Origin: Corynebacterium glucuronolyticum
Lineage (GTDB): Bacteria; Actinomycetota; Actinomycetes; Mycobacteriales; Mycobacteriaceae
Length of the DNA: 64,000 bases
Direction: 5' to 3'
Assembly: GCA_022772305.1 (NCBI GenBank)
Contig: JALFAQ010000045.1
Coordinates: 62,001-126,000, forward strand
The notes under the pieces: generated by a model
Told to the model about the DNA's origin: nothing
The model's input: the letters and a program-made list of their open reading frames with translations, nothing else
Database searches by the model: none
Shown: positions 51,502 to 61,395 of the stretch, piece after piece
Position numbering within the stretch: position 1 is the first letter of the stretch
How the letters are laid out: every line of letters starts with the position of its first letter
Translations under genes and position numbers: made by a program

Positions 51502-52485
51502 GTGAGCAACACACCCACATCAGGAGCAACCGCAGCGGTATCGCTGCAGCACATCACCAAACGATTCGGTACAACCACAGCGGTGCATGATCTCTCATTG
51601 ACCATTCCTCGAGGCCAGGTGACCTCACTCCTCGGGCCGAACGGCGCCGGAAAGACCACCACGATAGAAATGTGCGAGGGCTTCCTCACCCCGGACGAGG
51701 GAACCGTTCGCGTCCTCGGTCTCGACCCCGTTACTCAGCAGTCCGAGCTCCGCAGCCATGTCGGCATCATGCTTCAGGGAGGTGGTGCCTACCCGGGCAT
51801 TCGCGTTGGAGAGCTCCTTCGACTCACAGCCAGCTACGCCAAGAATCCACTCTCCCCGGAGTGGCTTCTGAACCTCGTCGGGTTACGAGACCACGAGAAG
51901 ACCACGTACAAGAGCCTCTCTGGCGGTCAGCAGCAGCGGCTCTCGCTGGCCTGTGCCCTCGTCGGCCGGCCCGAGTTGATCTTTCTCGATGAGCCCACCG
52001 CAGGCCTCGATGCCCAAGCGCGTCGCCTTGTGTGGGAACTCATCGATGCACTCAAGAATGACAGCGTGAGCATTATTCTGACCACGCACCACCTGGATGA
52101 AGCCGAGGCCCTCTCAGATAACGTTTTCATCATCCAAAAAGGCTCGCTCGTCGCAGCTGGCAGCCCCGCGGAACTCTCCCGCACGGCACGCGAACAGTCT
52201 GCGCCCCACGTGCGCATGGTCATTGATGCCCCAGCAGACCCAAGCGTTCTCGCCGATCGTGTAAGCGCACACGGCATCCACCTCACCAGCTCGCAGTTCG
52301 CTGAGGTTTCGGATCCCTCCCGCGGAGTGACTGAATTTACCGTGGCGTGTGAGCCGACCGCTCGCGCCTTTGCCGCTCTCGCTACAAGTTGCGCCGATCT
52401 TTATTTGCCACTTGTGGAGATTTCCGCTGCAACCCCGACCTTGGAAGACATCTTCCTGGACATCACCGGAAAGGATGCCAACTAG
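51502..52485 (+). CDS. ABC transporter ATPase (ABC-2 export type)
   Basis: A 327-residue ATPase with Walker A LLGPNGAGKTTT, signature LSGGQQQRLSLA and Walker B LIFLDEPTAGLD, followed by a C-terminal extension typical of DrrA-like exporters. I choose GTG 51502 (VSNTPTSGATAAV) with GAAAGG five bases upstream; ATG 51442 and a longer frame to 51367 are less likely. It pairs with the permease that begins 3 bp after its stop. Substrate unknown; the conserved place between mptB and ctaA suggests an envelope or haem link but does not prove it. Confidence 0.88.
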   Translation: MSNTPTSGATAAVSLQHITKRFGTTTAVHDLSLTIPRGQVTSLLGPNGAGKTTTIEMCEGFLTPDEGTVRVLGLDPVTQQSELRSHVGIMLQGGGAYPGIRVGELLRLTASYAKNPLSPEWLLNLVGLRDHEKTTYKSLSGGQQQRLSLACALVGRPELIFLDEPTAGLDAQARRLVWELIDALKNDSVSIILTTHHLDEAEALSDNVFIIQKGSLVAAGSPAELSRTAREQSAPHVRMVIDAPADPSVLADRVSAHGIHLTSSQFAEVSDPSRGVTEFTVACEPTARAFAALATSCADLYLPLVEISAATPTLEDIFLDITGKDAN

Positions 52486-52487
52486 CA

Positions 52488-53288
52488 ATGACTACACCTT
52501 CGTCTTCCGCTTCGCCAGATACTCGCTTCCCTGCTGGCACGTTCACACCCGATCCAGGCTCGGCCAGTACCGCGGGGATGCTTGCGCATCAGGCGCGGAT
52601 GGAGGCCACTTTGATCCTCCGCCACGGAGAGCAACTTCTACTGTCATTGATCATCCCCCTGCTTTCGCTGGTTGGGCTTGCCTTCTTTCCCGTGCCAGGA
52701 ATCGATGACCCACTTCAGCTCGCTGTCCCCTTTGCACTCGCTTTGTCCGCCTTGTCCGCAGGGTTTACTGGCCAGGCCATTAGTGTCGTCTTCGACCGGC
52801 GTTACGGCGCCCTCAAGCGCATTGGTGCCTCAGGTGTCCCGAAAAACATCATCATCGGCGGAAAGATTCTCGCTGTCCTCATCGTCAGCGTCATTCAGTC
52901 CGTCCTCATTGTCGCCATTGCCCTCGCACTCGGTTGGCGCGCACCTTTGGCGACATTCCCCATAGCGCTCGTCTTTATCCTCGTTGGCCTGTGGGCATTT
53001 ATCTCCTGGGGGCTCCTCTTCGGCGGCACGACAAGCTCAGAAATCGTCCTCGCCGTAGCAAACCTCATTTGGTTTCTTCTTCTGGGTGCTGCCGGTGCCG
53101 CCGCCGTCACCTTCGGTCCGGGGGTCCCTGCTGTTCTCACTGCGGTCCCTTCGATTGCACTTACCGACGCCCTGTGGCAGGCCACACAAGGAATCTTCCC
53201 GCTGCCCCATATTATTTCGCTCATTGTCTGGGCCGTCGTGGGAACCGTTCTCGCCAATCGCTTCTTCTCCTTCACCTACAAGCGGTGA
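52488..53288 (+). CDS. ABC-2 type transporter permease
   Basis: A 266-residue membrane protein with six hydrophobic segments (for example LLLSLIIPLLSLVGLAFF and ILAVLIVSVIQSVLIVAIAL), the membrane partner of the upstream ATPase. The start at ATG 52488 comes directly after the ATPase stop codon, with AAGGAT inside the end of that gene. A longer frame to 52389 overlaps the ATPase and is rejected. Substrate unknown. Confidence 0.88.
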   Translation: MTTPSSSASPDTRFPAGTFTPDPGSASTAGMLAHQARMEATLILRHGEQLLLSLIIPLLSLVGLAFFPVPGIDDPLQLAVPFALALSALSAGFTGQAISVVFDRRYGALKRIGASGVPKNIIIGGKILAVLIVSVIQSVLIVAIALALGWRAPLATFPIALVFILVGLWAFISWGLLFGGTTSSEIVLAVANLIWFLLLGAAGAAAVTFGPGVPAVLTAVPSIALTDALWQATQGIFPLPHIISLIVWAVVGTVLANRFFSFTYKR

Positions 53289-53331
53289 CTGGCGCATCCG
53301 TCTTTAGTTGTAGTAGCTCAACAATTAACAG

Positions 53332-53372
53332 ACTCTCGCGCAGGCGTAGAAAAACAACGCTCTCGCGCGAGT
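53332..53372 (+). terminator. terminator after the ABC transporter genes
   Basis: ACTCtCGCGC pairs with GCGCGAGT (one bulge), followed by TTTTCTGTTTTT. Confidence 0.65.
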
Positions 53373-53440
53373 TTTCTGTTTTTGGCGACACACTTTCCCC
53401 AAAAACCAGACCCGATTCCCCACTCGCTGCCGTCTCCGTC

Positions 53441-53446
53441 TAAAGT
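53441..53446 (+). promoter_or_regulatory. -10 hexamer TAAAGT, possible leaderless start
   Basis: TAAAGT is followed by 7 nt and then the ctaA ATG at 53454. No Shine-Dalgarno is seen. Confidence 0.4.
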
Positions 53447-53453
53447 TTAGGCT

Positions 53454-54461
53454 ATGTCTGTAGCAGAAACGGCTAACCACAATACCTCGCTGCGCTCCGC
53501 GCGCATTCAGCGCAACGCGGCCTTTGGTGTCCTCGCCGGTCAAAGTCTCATTACCCTCACCGGATCCATTGTTCGCGTAACGGGTTCAGGCCTCGGCTGT
53601 GACACGTGGCCCAACTGCCATCCCGGGTCGCTTGTGCCGGTTCCCGGTGCTGCCCCGTGGATCCAGCAGCTTATCGAGTTCGGCAACCGAACGCTTACCT
53701 TCGTCCTTGTCATCCTCACTATTTGGCTGCTCATCGCTGTGTACAAGGCAGGACGCCGTCAGTACATCAAGGTCCTTGCATGGATTCAGCTCATTGGCGT
53801 TATCGTCCAGGCTGTCATCGGCGGCATCTCCGTCCACGCAGATCTCCGCTGGTACGCAGTTGCCCTCCACTTCCTTCCCTCTGTCCTCCTCGTATTCTTC
53901 GCTGCTCTCACCTGCGTCCGCGTCATGGAACCCGACAACGGTGTAGATCAGCGCGAATACCCGCGGGCTATCCAGCGTCTCGCCCTGGGAGCGGCCTTCG
54001 CCCTCGCGCTAGTACTCTCCACGGGAACGATGGTTACGGGCGCAGGCCCGCACGCTGGTGATGACAACGACGGCATGAAGGGTCGTCTCGAAGTTGACAT
54101 TGAATGGATGGCTCACATCCACGCCGGTACGATGTACCTCTTCCTGGGGCTGATCATCGGCTTGCTGGCAGCCATTTACGCCACAAAGACAACGTCGGCT
54201 GTCGCTCGCAAGTACGCTTTCGGCCTTGTTATTGTTTGCGTGCTGCAGGCGCTCGTTGGAATTATTCAGTTTAACCTGCAGGTCCCACGTTGGACGGTTC
54301 CAATCCACGTGTTCCTCAGCTCCATCGTCACGGCATTCACCGGATTCGTGTATGCCCACGGAATTTCCCGTGTTACGCCATCTCAGGCGCGTCGTGGTGC
54401 AGACCTCGAGAATAAAGGCACGGTGACCAATGACACGCCGTCCCTGACCCCCGAAAGGTAA
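53454..54461 (+). CDS. ctaA: haem A synthase
   Basis: Membrane monooxygenase that converts haem O to haem A for aa3-type cytochrome oxidase. The 335-residue protein has eight predicted helices and the signature GSIVRVTGSGLGCDTWPNCH, containing a Cys pair region on the outer face. Conserved histidines are in EFGNRTL (preceding helix), ALHFLPS and HIHAGTMY. Start at ATG 53454. It works after CtaB (57081-56179). Confidence 0.94.
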   Translation: MSVAETANHNTSLRSARIQRNAAFGVLAGQSLITLTGSIVRVTGSGLGCDTWPNCHPGSLVPVPGAAPWIQQLIEFGNRTLTFVLVILTIWLLIAVYKAGRRQYIKVLAWIQLIGVIVQAVIGGISVHADLRWYAVALHFLPSVLLVFFAALTCVRVMEPDNGVDQREYPRAIQRLALGAAFALALVLSTGTMVTGAGPHAGDDNDGMKGRLEVDIEWMAHIHAGTMYLFLGLIIGLLAAIYATKTTSAVARKYAFGLVIVCVLQALVGIIQFNLQVPRWTVPIHVFLSSIVTAFTGFVYAHGISRVTPSQARRGADLENKGTVTNDTPSLTPER

Positions 54462-54483
54462 AGAGCACAGTACCGTAGAAGGT

Positions 54484-55452
54484 ATGCGTGCAATAGTTAT
54501 AGAACAAACCGGTGGCCCGGATGTTCTCACACTTTCCGAGGCGCCCATCCCCCAGCCATCTGAAGACCAGGTACTCATTAAGGTCGATGTGGCTGGGATA
54601 AACTACATCGACACCTACTACCGATCCGGTATTTATCACGCCGGTCTACCATTCATCCCAGGCCAGGAAGGCACCGGAAAGGTAGTTCAGGATCCTCGCG
54701 GGGAGATCGCGGAGGGCACCGTTGTCGCCTGGTTTACTGCCCTCGGCTCCTACGCGGAGTATGTCTGTGTCCCCCGCAACCGCATCGTTGCTGTACCGGA
54801 CAGTATTGATCCGACAGTTGCAGCATCTATGCTCCTCCAGGGTGTTACCGCCCACTACCTCACCGATGGTGTTTATCACCTCGATGAGAATTCCACCTGC
54901 CTGATTACAGCAGGCGCAGGCGGTGTCGGGCTCCTGGTAACCCAATTTGCCGTCAGCATGGGTGCGACCGTATACTCCGTGGTTTCCTCCGACGAAAAGG
55001 AAGCTCTTGCCCGCGAGGCAGGTGCCACCGAGGTCTTCCGGTATAGCGAGCAACTCGCTGAAAAGGTTCGCCGCTACAACGGTGGCGTTGGCGTCGATGT
55101 TGTCTACGACGGTGTTGGCAAGGACACCTTCCACGAGTCCCTCGAGGTCGTACGCCCGCGTGGCACTGTTGCTTTGTTCGGCGCCGCCTCGGGCCCCGTC
55201 GAACCCATTGACCCCCAACTCCTCAACACGCACGGTTCGATCTATCTCACTCGCCCATCCGTTAGCGCCTACATCGCCACAGATGACGAGTTCGCGATGC
55301 GCTGCCAGGCCGTGACCAAGGCTGTTGCAGCCGGCACACTTAGCATCCGCGTCGGAGGCATCTACCCACTGGAAGAAGCAGCGCGTGCACACACGGATCT
55401 GCAGAGCAGGAGAACAACCGGTTCTATTGTGCTGCAGGTGAGTGACCAGTGA
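54484..55452 (+). CDS. qor: quinone oxidoreductase (zeta-crystallin type)
   Basis: NADPH-dependent quinone reductase of the medium-chain dehydrogenase superfamily. 322 residues. The N-terminal GroES-like domain has INYIDTYYRSG and FIPGQEGTGKV; the Rossmann fold has TAGAGGVGLLVTQFA near residue 144. It lacks zinc ligands, as expected. TACCGT lies 7 nt before ATG 54484. Its 3' end overlaps the next gene by 4 bp. Confidence 0.93.
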   Translation: MRAIVIEQTGGPDVLTLSEAPIPQPSEDQVLIKVDVAGINYIDTYYRSGIYHAGLPFIPGQEGTGKVVQDPRGEIAEGTVVAWFTALGSYAEYVCVPRNRIVAVPDSIDPTVAASMLLQGVTAHYLTDGVYHLDENSTCLITAGAGGVGLLVTQFAVSMGATVYSVVSSDEKEALAREAGATEVFRYSEQLAEKVRRYNGGVGVDVVYDGVGKDTFHESLEVVRPRGTVALFGAASGPVEPIDPQLLNTHGSIYLTRPSVSAYIATDDEFAMRCQAVTKAVAAGTLSIRVGGIYPLEEAARAHTDLQSRRTTGSIVLQVSDQ

Positions 55453-56081
55453 CGACTGATTGGCACGCTGTAGACGGCTACGTCTCCGGTAGATGGCACA
55501 TTCCCTGCTCGGTTGCAGCAGAGGGAAAAAAGCAGACGACAACTCGACTACTCAAGGAATACAACGAGCTAGCGAACACGGATCCGACACGCGCGCAAGA
55601 AATCTTGCGGGAACTCCTCCCCGAGGATTCTGCTGTTCCCCTCGCGTTCGCTCCGATTCAGATTGAGTACGGTTTTAATACTCGCTTCGGCGAGCGCTGC
55701 TTCCTCAATTACAACTGCGTCATCCTCGATACCGTTGAGGTGACGATCGGTGCACGCACGCTCTTTGGCCCCGGCTGCCAAATCATCTCCGTGGAGCACC
55801 CCGTCTATGACCTAGAGATGCGGAAGGCCGAGTGGGAGCGCGGCCATGCTGTCCACATCGGCGAAGACTGCTGGTTTGGCGCCGGTGCTATGGTCATGCC
55901 CGGTATCACTGTGGGTAACAGATGCGTGATCGCCTCTGGGACGGTAGTTACCAGGGATATCCCCGATGACAGTTTTGTCGCCGGAGTCCCCGGCACAGTC
56001 AAGAAGAAGCTGAACCAGGACGGCACCAACCTCGAACGAGACGAAATAGCCGACCCCGAGGATCGATCCACCCTGAAATAG
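55449..56081 (+). CDS. maltose/galactoside O-acetyltransferase-like protein
   Basis: A 210-residue acyltransferase with a left-handed beta-helix of hexapeptide repeats. The Maa-type N-terminal domain includes KKQTTTRLLKEYNELANTDP, and the catalytic His lies in SVEHPVYDLEMR. The GVTVGNRCVIASGTVVTRDIP-like end is also typical; the acceptor sugar cannot be told from sequence. GTG 55449 overlaps the qor stop (GTGA), so the pair is translationally coupled. Followed by a good terminator. Confidence 0.9.
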   Translation: MTTDWHAVDGYVSGRWHIPCSVAAEGKKQTTTRLLKEYNELANTDPTRAQEILRELLPEDSAVPLAFAPIQIEYGFNTRFGERCFLNYNCVILDTVEVTIGARTLFGPGCQIISVEHPVYDLEMRKAEWERGHAVHIGEDCWFGAGAMVMPGITVGNRCVIASGTVVTRDIPDDSFVAGVPGTVKKKLNQDGTNLERDEIADPEDRSTLK

Positions 56082-56088
56082 AAAACCA

Positions 56089-56126
56089 CCCCGCTGCATG
56101 TCATCAATGTCATGCGCGGGGTTTTT
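56089..56126 (+). terminator. terminator after the acetyltransferase gene
   Basis: CCCCGC and GCGGGG close a hairpin with further pairing GCATG/CATGC inside, followed by TTTTT. It separates the plus-strand genes from the convergent ctaB. Confidence 0.85.
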
Positions 56127-56178
56127 CTGCCTTTGACCGGTTCGGCACAGCCTTTGTGTTCGGCCGAAAACTGACGGT

Positions 56179-57081
56179 CTAGAAGACCTCCATCAGCGAC
56201 GGCAGGAACACTGCGTCGAGCGCCAGTCCAATAAACACAGTGGCGAGGTACACATTAGCCAACAGGAAGAGCTGGAACGGCCGAACGGTTTGTCCCTCCC
56301 GCACGCGCATATGCAGTTGCCAGGCACGGAAGATAAACAAAGCACCGCCGACAACGGCCACAACCAAGTAGAGGAAGCCAGCAACTGGGGTCAGGAACAA
56401 CGTAGTAACAACCGTTGCGATCGTATAGATAAGGATCGCACGCGTCACTGCCGCCGGCTTAGCCACAACCGGGAGCATCGGTACACCGGCAACTTTGTAG
56501 TCATCACGGTACTTCATAGCGAGAGCCCACGTGTGTGGCGGAGTCCAGAAGAAGATAACGAGGAACAACACGATCGCCTGCCACCAGTTGGCAGCGCCTT
56601 GCGTGTTGTCCACGATGACAGCCCAGCCAACCATGACGGGCATGCACCCCGCGGCACCGCCCCAGACAACGTTTTGGGAAGTGCGACGTTTAAGCCACTT
56701 GGTGTAGATGCAGATGTACCAAAAGATCGTAAGGAGGATGAAAACCGCTGCCAGCAGCGAATGAGCAAGGAACCAGAGGATAAAGCACGAACCGATGGTG
56801 AGGCACACTGCGAAAATGAGAGCTTCGTTCTTCCCCACCGCATGCTTGGGAAGGGGTCGACCCACTGTACGCCGCATCTTCTGGTCGATGTCATAATCGG
56901 CCACCATATTTAACGTATTGGCAGCACCCGCGCCCATCCATCCACCGATGAGTGTAAGGATGATTAGCCCCAGGTGAACCGTTCCTCGGTCGGCTTGGAG
57001 CATGGCGGGGATAGCCGCGATAAGTAAGAGCTCGATAACCCTGGGTTTAGTCAGGGCGATGTAAGCTTTCACTCTCTCCAC
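56179..57081 (-). CDS. ctaB: protohaem IX farnesyltransferase (haem O synthase)
   Basis: UbiA-type prenyltransferase that adds farnesyl to haem B to give haem O, the substrate of CtaA. The 300-residue protein has nine helices and the prenyl-diphosphate motif [15 protein letters not shown] (about residue 59), plus the second acidic motif near [14 protein letters not shown] (about 192). The GTG start at 57081 has GGAGGAAT seven bases upstream. It is divergent from tkt. Confidence 0.95.
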   Translation of the reverse strand: MERVKAYIALTKPRVIELLLIAAIPAMLQADRGTVHLGLIILTLIGGWMGAGAANTLNMVADYDIDQKMRRTVGRPLPKHAVGKNEALIFAVCLTIGSCFILWFLAHSLLAAVFILLTIFWYICIYTKWLKRRTSQNVVWGGAAGCMPVMVGWAVIVDNTQGAANWWQAIVLFLVIFFWTPPHTWALAMKYRDDYKVAGVPMLPVVAKPAAVTRAILIYTIATVVTTLFLTPVAGFLYLVVAVVGGALFIFRAWQLHMRVREGQTVRPFQLFLLANVYLATVFIGLALDAVFLPSLMEVF

Positions 57082-57704
57082 GAATTATTCCTCCAACCGG
57101 TATCGTTTGGTATGCGTTAATACTATCGTTCGATTGAAGGTAAATCGCAATTACCCGTAGATCCGTTTACCCCCATAAACGATTAGCGGGTACAAACTAC
57201 ACCCCTTCTTGAGGTATGGAATAGACCCCGCACTTGTGCGGCGGCATCGCCAATCCAACATCAATCTACGAACTGGCCATCTTTCGACGAATTCCAAACG
57301 GGTATCTTACATGCCCACTGCACGCCATTATGCATCGGTACCCTACTTCGTAGCCAACTGGTTCCATATACATAGCCATCCTGCGGTCTCCTCGAGCTTC
57401 GGCCAGCATAATCCCCCATTAGGTGTAGCGCATGACACATCAGTTCTTTTTCGTGATGTTCACTAAGTTGATGAAAACTGCCCCCATGTGGGCGTGTATT
57501 CGTCCGTGTACGCTGTACGAGTTCCTGTCAAAATGACTGAAAGACACAACTCAATTAGCAGCTAATACCCCAGTACAAGAGGTGGCGCAACAGCAACAAC
57601 TTGCTGGCGGATGAAACTGTTGGCAATAACGCCCCTCAGAGGTGAAAAATCCGGCTAAGCTGGTGTACGAAACTATCCACCTAATCAGGAATTGAGGAAC
57701 ACAC
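57082..57704. other. intergenic region between ctaB and tkt
   Basis: 623 bp, AT-rich. It holds the ctaB promoter on the left, a nested hairpin at 57152-57192, and the tkt promoter on the right. Short frames inside have atypical composition and I do not call them. Confidence 0.6.
57152..57192. other. nested hairpin between ctaB and tkt
   Basis: TACCCG pairs with CGGGTA, enclosing a second stem CGTTT/AAACG. It lies about 70 bp upstream of the ctaB start. It may be an operator or a leader structure of ctaB; no T tract follows. Confidence 0.4.
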
Positions 57705-59822
57705 GTGACCGACCTGAACCTGTCACCTGAACTGCAAGCAAAGACTGCACGCAACTATCCCTCTGATTGGACTGACCTGGACACGCAGGCCGTAGATACG
57801 GCGCGAGTTCTCGCAGCTGACGCAGTGCAGAACTGCGGTTCTGGTCACCCCGGCACCGCCATGAGTCTTGCCCCGCTGGCTTACACCCTGTACCAGCGTG
57901 CCATGGTTCATGACCCGGCAGATGACCAGTGGCTTGGCCGAGATCGGTTCGTCCTTTCTTGTGGCCACTCTTCCCTTACTCAGTACATCCAGCTGTACTT
58001 CGGCGGTTTTGGCCTCGAGATGGAAGACCTCAAGGCACTTCGCACCTGGGGTGCAAAGACCCCCGGTCACCCGGAGTACCGCCACACCAAGGGCGTGGAA
58101 ATCACGACAGGACCGCTGGGACAGGGCCTCGCCTCTGCCGTAGGCATGGCGATGGCCGCTCGCCGTGAGCGAGGACTTCTTGATCCGGATGCTCCGGCTG
58201 GCGAGTCCCCCTTCGACCATTACATCTACGTCATCTCCTCTGACGGAGATATGCAGGAAGGTGTGACCGGCGAAGCCTCCTCCATCGCTGGCACGCAGAA
58301 GCTCGGCAACCTCATCGTTTTCTGGGACGACAACAACATCTCCATCGAAGACAACACGCAGATCGCCTTCACCGAGGATGTCGTTGCCCGCTACCAGGCT
58401 TACGGATGGCAGACCCTCGAGGTGGAGTCCGGCGAGGACATTGTCGCCATTGAAAAGGCCATCGAAGAAGCCAAGGCAGACACCACTCGCCCGTCCTTCA
58501 TCCGCGTAAAGACGGTTATCGGCTACCCGTCCCCCGGCAAGATGAACACCGGCGGAGTCCACGGCGCTGCTCTTGGTGACGACGAGGTCGCCGCGACGAA
58601 GGAGGTTCTCGGCTTCGACCCCGAGAAGCACTTCTTCATCGCTGATGATGTCATCGCTCACACGCGAGCCTTGGGCGAGCGTGCAGCTAAGGCGCACGAC
58701 GAGTGGAACAAGAAGTTCGACCAGTGGGCAGAGAAGAATCCGGAGCGCAAGGCTCTCCTGGATCGCATCACTCACCGCGAGTTCCCCGAGGGCTGGGATG
58801 AGAACCTTCCTACCTGGGATGCAGATCCCAAGGGTATCGCCACCCGTAAGGCTTCGCACAAGGTACTCCAGGCCCTCGGAGAGACTCTCCCCGAGCTGTG
58901 GGGTGGTTCTGCTGATCTCGCAGGTTCTAACAACACAACGATCGATGCTGATGATTCTTTCGGGCCGGAGGAGATCTCCACCGATACGTGGACGGCTCAG
59001 CCCTACGGCCGTAACCTCCACTTCGGTATCCGCGAGCACGCCATGGGTTCGATCCTCAACGGCATCTCACTGCATGGCCCGACGCGTCCGTACGGTGGCA
59101 CCTTCCTCATCTTCTCCGATTACATGCGCCCGGCGGTTCGTCTGGCAGCTCTCATGGGCACCGACGCTTTCTACGTATGGACCCACGACTCCATCGGTCT
59201 TGGCGAGGATGGCCCGACCCACCAGCCGATCGAACAGCTTGCCTCACTTCGCGCCATCCCGGAGCTGTCCATGCTCCGCCCGGCAGATGCCAACGAGACG
59301 GCCGCAGCATGGCGTGCTGCTCTGCTCTACCGCGAAGGCCCGAAGGGCATCGCTCTGACCCGCCAGAACGTCCCGGTTCTCGAGGGCACGAAGGAAAAGG
59401 CCAAGGACGGCGTGGTCAAGGGTGCCTACGTCCTCGTCGAGGGCTCGAAGGAGACCCCGGACATCATCCTTATGGGCACCGGTTCCGAGGTTCAGCTGGC
59501 CGTCGAAGCAGCTCAGAAGCTCGAGTCTGAGGGCATCGCTGCCCGCGTTGTCAGTGTCCCCTGCCTCGACTGGTTCGAGGAGCAGGATGCCTCCTACATC
59601 GAAGAGGTCCTCCCCTCCTCTGTCAAGGCACGTGTTTCCGTCGAGGCCGGCATCGCCCAGCCGTGGTACCGCTGGCTCGGCACCTACGGTCGCCCGGTGT
59701 CCATCGAGCACTTCGGAGCTTCCGCCCCGTACCAGAAGCTTTACGACGAGTTCGGTGTCACCGCAGAAGCTGTATACGACGCCGCCAAGGAATCCCTCAA
59801 CGCTGTAAAGGAAGAAGCATAA
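57705..59822 (+). CDS. tkt: transketolase
   Basis: Thiamine-diphosphate enzyme of the non-oxidative pentose phosphate pathway, moving two-carbon units between sugar phosphates. The 705-residue protein has GSGHPGTAMSLAPLAYTL, the TPP-binding GDMQEGVTGEA ... DDNN motif (about residue 184) and the Pyr-domain glutamate in GIREHAMGSILNG (about 444). Very close to C. glutamicum Tkt. GTG 57705 has GAGGA six bases upstream. tal follows with no gap. Confidence 0.97.
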   Translation: MTDLNLSPELQAKTARNYPSDWTDLDTQAVDTARVLAADAVQNCGSGHPGTAMSLAPLAYTLYQRAMVHDPADDQWLGRDRFVLSCGHSSLTQYIQLYFGGFGLEMEDLKALRTWGAKTPGHPEYRHTKGVEITTGPLGQGLASAVGMAMAARRERGLLDPDAPAGESPFDHYIYVISSDGDMQEGVTGEASSIAGTQKLGNLIVFWDDNNISIEDNTQIAFTEDVVARYQAYGWQTLEVESGEDIVAIEKAIEEAKADTTRPSFIRVKTVIGYPSPGKMNTGGVHGAALGDDEVAATKEVLGFDPEKHFFIADDVIAHTRALGERAAKAHDEWNKKFDQWAEKNPERKALLDRITHREFPEGWDENLPTWDADPKGIATRKASHKVLQALGETLPELWGGSADLAGSNNTTIDADDSFGPEEISTDTWTAQPYGRNLHFGIREHAMGSILNGISLHGPTRPYGGTFLIFSDYMRPAVRLAALMGTDAFYVWTHDSIGLGEDGPTHQPIEQLASLRAIPELSMLRPADANETAAAWRAALLYREGPKGIALTRQNVPVLEGTKEKAKDGVVKGAYVLVEGSKETPDIILMGTGSEVQLAVEAAQKLESEGIAARVVSVPCLDWFEEQDASYIEEVLPSSVKARVSVEAGIAQPWYRWLGTYGRPVSIEHFGASAPYQKLYDEFGVTAEAVYDAAKESLNAVKEEA

Positions 59823-60905
59823 ATGAACGCAATTGATGATCTGAAAAAGGCCGGTACCTCCACGTGGTTGGACGACCTTTCCCGTGACCGTCTTACCTCC
59901 GGCAACCTCAAGGAGCTTCTAAGCTCCAAGTCCATCGTCGGTGTGACGACGAACCCCTCTATCTTCGCCGCCGCTATGGGCAAGGGCACCGCATACGATG
60001 CTCAGATCGGCAAGCTGAAGGAGGCGGGCTCCAACGTCGACGATAGCGTCTACACCATGGCTATCAAGGATGTCCAGGATGCATGCGACATCTTCGCCGA
60101 TATCTACGAGCAGTCCGGCGGCCAGGATGGGCGCGTCTCCATTGAGGTCGATCCGCGTATCTCCGCAGATCGCGATGCCACCGTCACCCAGGCCAAGAAC
60201 CTGTGGGAGCGCGTTGACCGCCCGAATGCAATGATCAAGATTCCGGCAACGGAAGGCTCCATGCCGGCTATCGCCGACGCTCTCGCAGAGGGTATTTCCG
60301 TCAACGTGACGCTCATCTTCTCTGTGCCGGTGTACCGACAGGTTGTCCAGACCTACATCGAGGGCATTAAGCGTGCCGCGGAAAACGGCCATGACGTGTC
60401 CAAGATTCATTCCGTGGCCAGCTTCTTCGTATCCCGCGTGGACACGGAAGTAGATAAGCGACTCGATGCCATCGGCACCGACGAAGCCAAGGCACTCAAG
60501 GGTAAGGCTGGCATCGCCAACGCTCACCGCGCTTACGCAGCATTTGAGACTCTGTTCAAGGATGCAGACCTGCCCGAGGGCGCCAATGTACAGCGTCCGC
60601 TGTGGGCCTCCACTGGTGTGAAGAACCCCGAGTACCCGCAGGATATGTACGTCACCGAGCTCGCCGGGCCAAACACCGTAAACACGATGCCGGAGAAGAC
60701 CATCGACGCTGCCCTCGAAGGCAACGGTATCCACGGCGATACGCTGTCCGGCAAGGGTGAGGAAGCTGATGCGCTCTTCGCCAAACTCAGCGAGATCGGC
60801 ATTGATTTCGAGGATGTCTTCGAGGTTCTCGAGCGTGAGGGCGTAGAGAAATTCGTCAAGGCATGGGAAGAGCTGCTCGACTCCATGAAGAGCAAGCTTG
60901 CCTAA
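59823..60905 (+). CDS. tal: transaldolase
   Basis: Transfers dihydroxyacetone units between sugar phosphates through a Schiff-base lysine. The 360-residue protein has GVTTNPSIFAAAM and the catalytic Lys in NAMIKIPATEGSMPA (about residue 138). Length matches the actinobacterial type. The ATG follows the tkt stop codon directly, with AAGGAAG at the end of tkt, so the two are translationally coupled. A strong terminator follows. Confidence 0.97.
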   Translation: MNAIDDLKKAGTSTWLDDLSRDRLTSGNLKELLSSKSIVGVTTNPSIFAAAMGKGTAYDAQIGKLKEAGSNVDDSVYTMAIKDVQDACDIFADIYEQSGGQDGRVSIEVDPRISADRDATVTQAKNLWERVDRPNAMIKIPATEGSMPAIADALAEGISVNVTLIFSVPVYRQVVQTYIEGIKRAAENGHDVSKIHSVASFFVSRVDTEVDKRLDAIGTDEAKALKGKAGIANAHRAYAAFETLFKDADLPEGANVQRPLWASTGVKNPEYPQDMYVTELAGPNTVNTMPEKTIDAALEGNGIHGDTLSGKGEEADALFAKLSEIGIDFEDVFEVLEREGVEKFVKAWEELLDSMKSKLA

Positions 60906-60963
60906 AATACTGACGGCATTGTTCGAGGCAGCTTCTGCCCGAACACCCACAACTGTCTATTGA

Positions 60964-60993
60964 AGCCGGTGAGCCACGTGGCTCACCGCTTTT
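60964..60993 (+). terminator. tkt-tal terminator
   Basis: CGGTGAGCCAC and GTGGCTCACCG form a perfect 11-bp inverted repeat, followed by CTTTT. Confidence 0.9.
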
Positions 60994-61241
60994 CTGCTGT
61001 CGTTGTTCCTCTATTTGCAGCCCTTATACCGCCCCTCCGCCAGGCAGTAGGACGTCACCCCCGACTCCGTACCATTCCGCTCCCCTATGTCCTCGCACAA
61101 ATTGCGAGGCGGGAAAATAGGGTAGCCGACTCGCATTCCTATCCTTGTACCCGCGCTCAAACAGTCTGTGGGCTGCTGTGGGCTTACATGCATCGGATGC
61201 CGGAAAAGGCTGGGAATGAGAGTACAAGCAAGGTTTTGGCT

Positions 61242-61247
61242 TATGAT
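61242..61247 (+). promoter_or_regulatory. possible zwf -10 element
   Basis: TATGAT, preceded by TGGCT, is a good corynebacterial -10 hexamer; no clear -35 is seen. Confidence 0.4.
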
Positions 61248-61395
61248 GTTCTATGCAACACAGCGAATCAGGCGGAGCGAGGCCACTAACTAGAGCACAG
61301 CTGACAGTAGTAGCTTCGTCTTTTCTCGCCTGCATCGCTGGTGAGAAGTGAACAATCGTGAGTAAGACATTCGTGGCAGATAGTGAGGTAGCTCA

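Larger units (their letters stand above)
60906..61395. other. tal-zwf intergenic region
   Basis: 490 bp. It starts with the tal terminator. A TATGAT hexamer at 61242-61247 is the best candidate for the zwf -10 element, giving a leader of about 140 nt. The rest shows nothing I can name. Confidence 0.55.
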
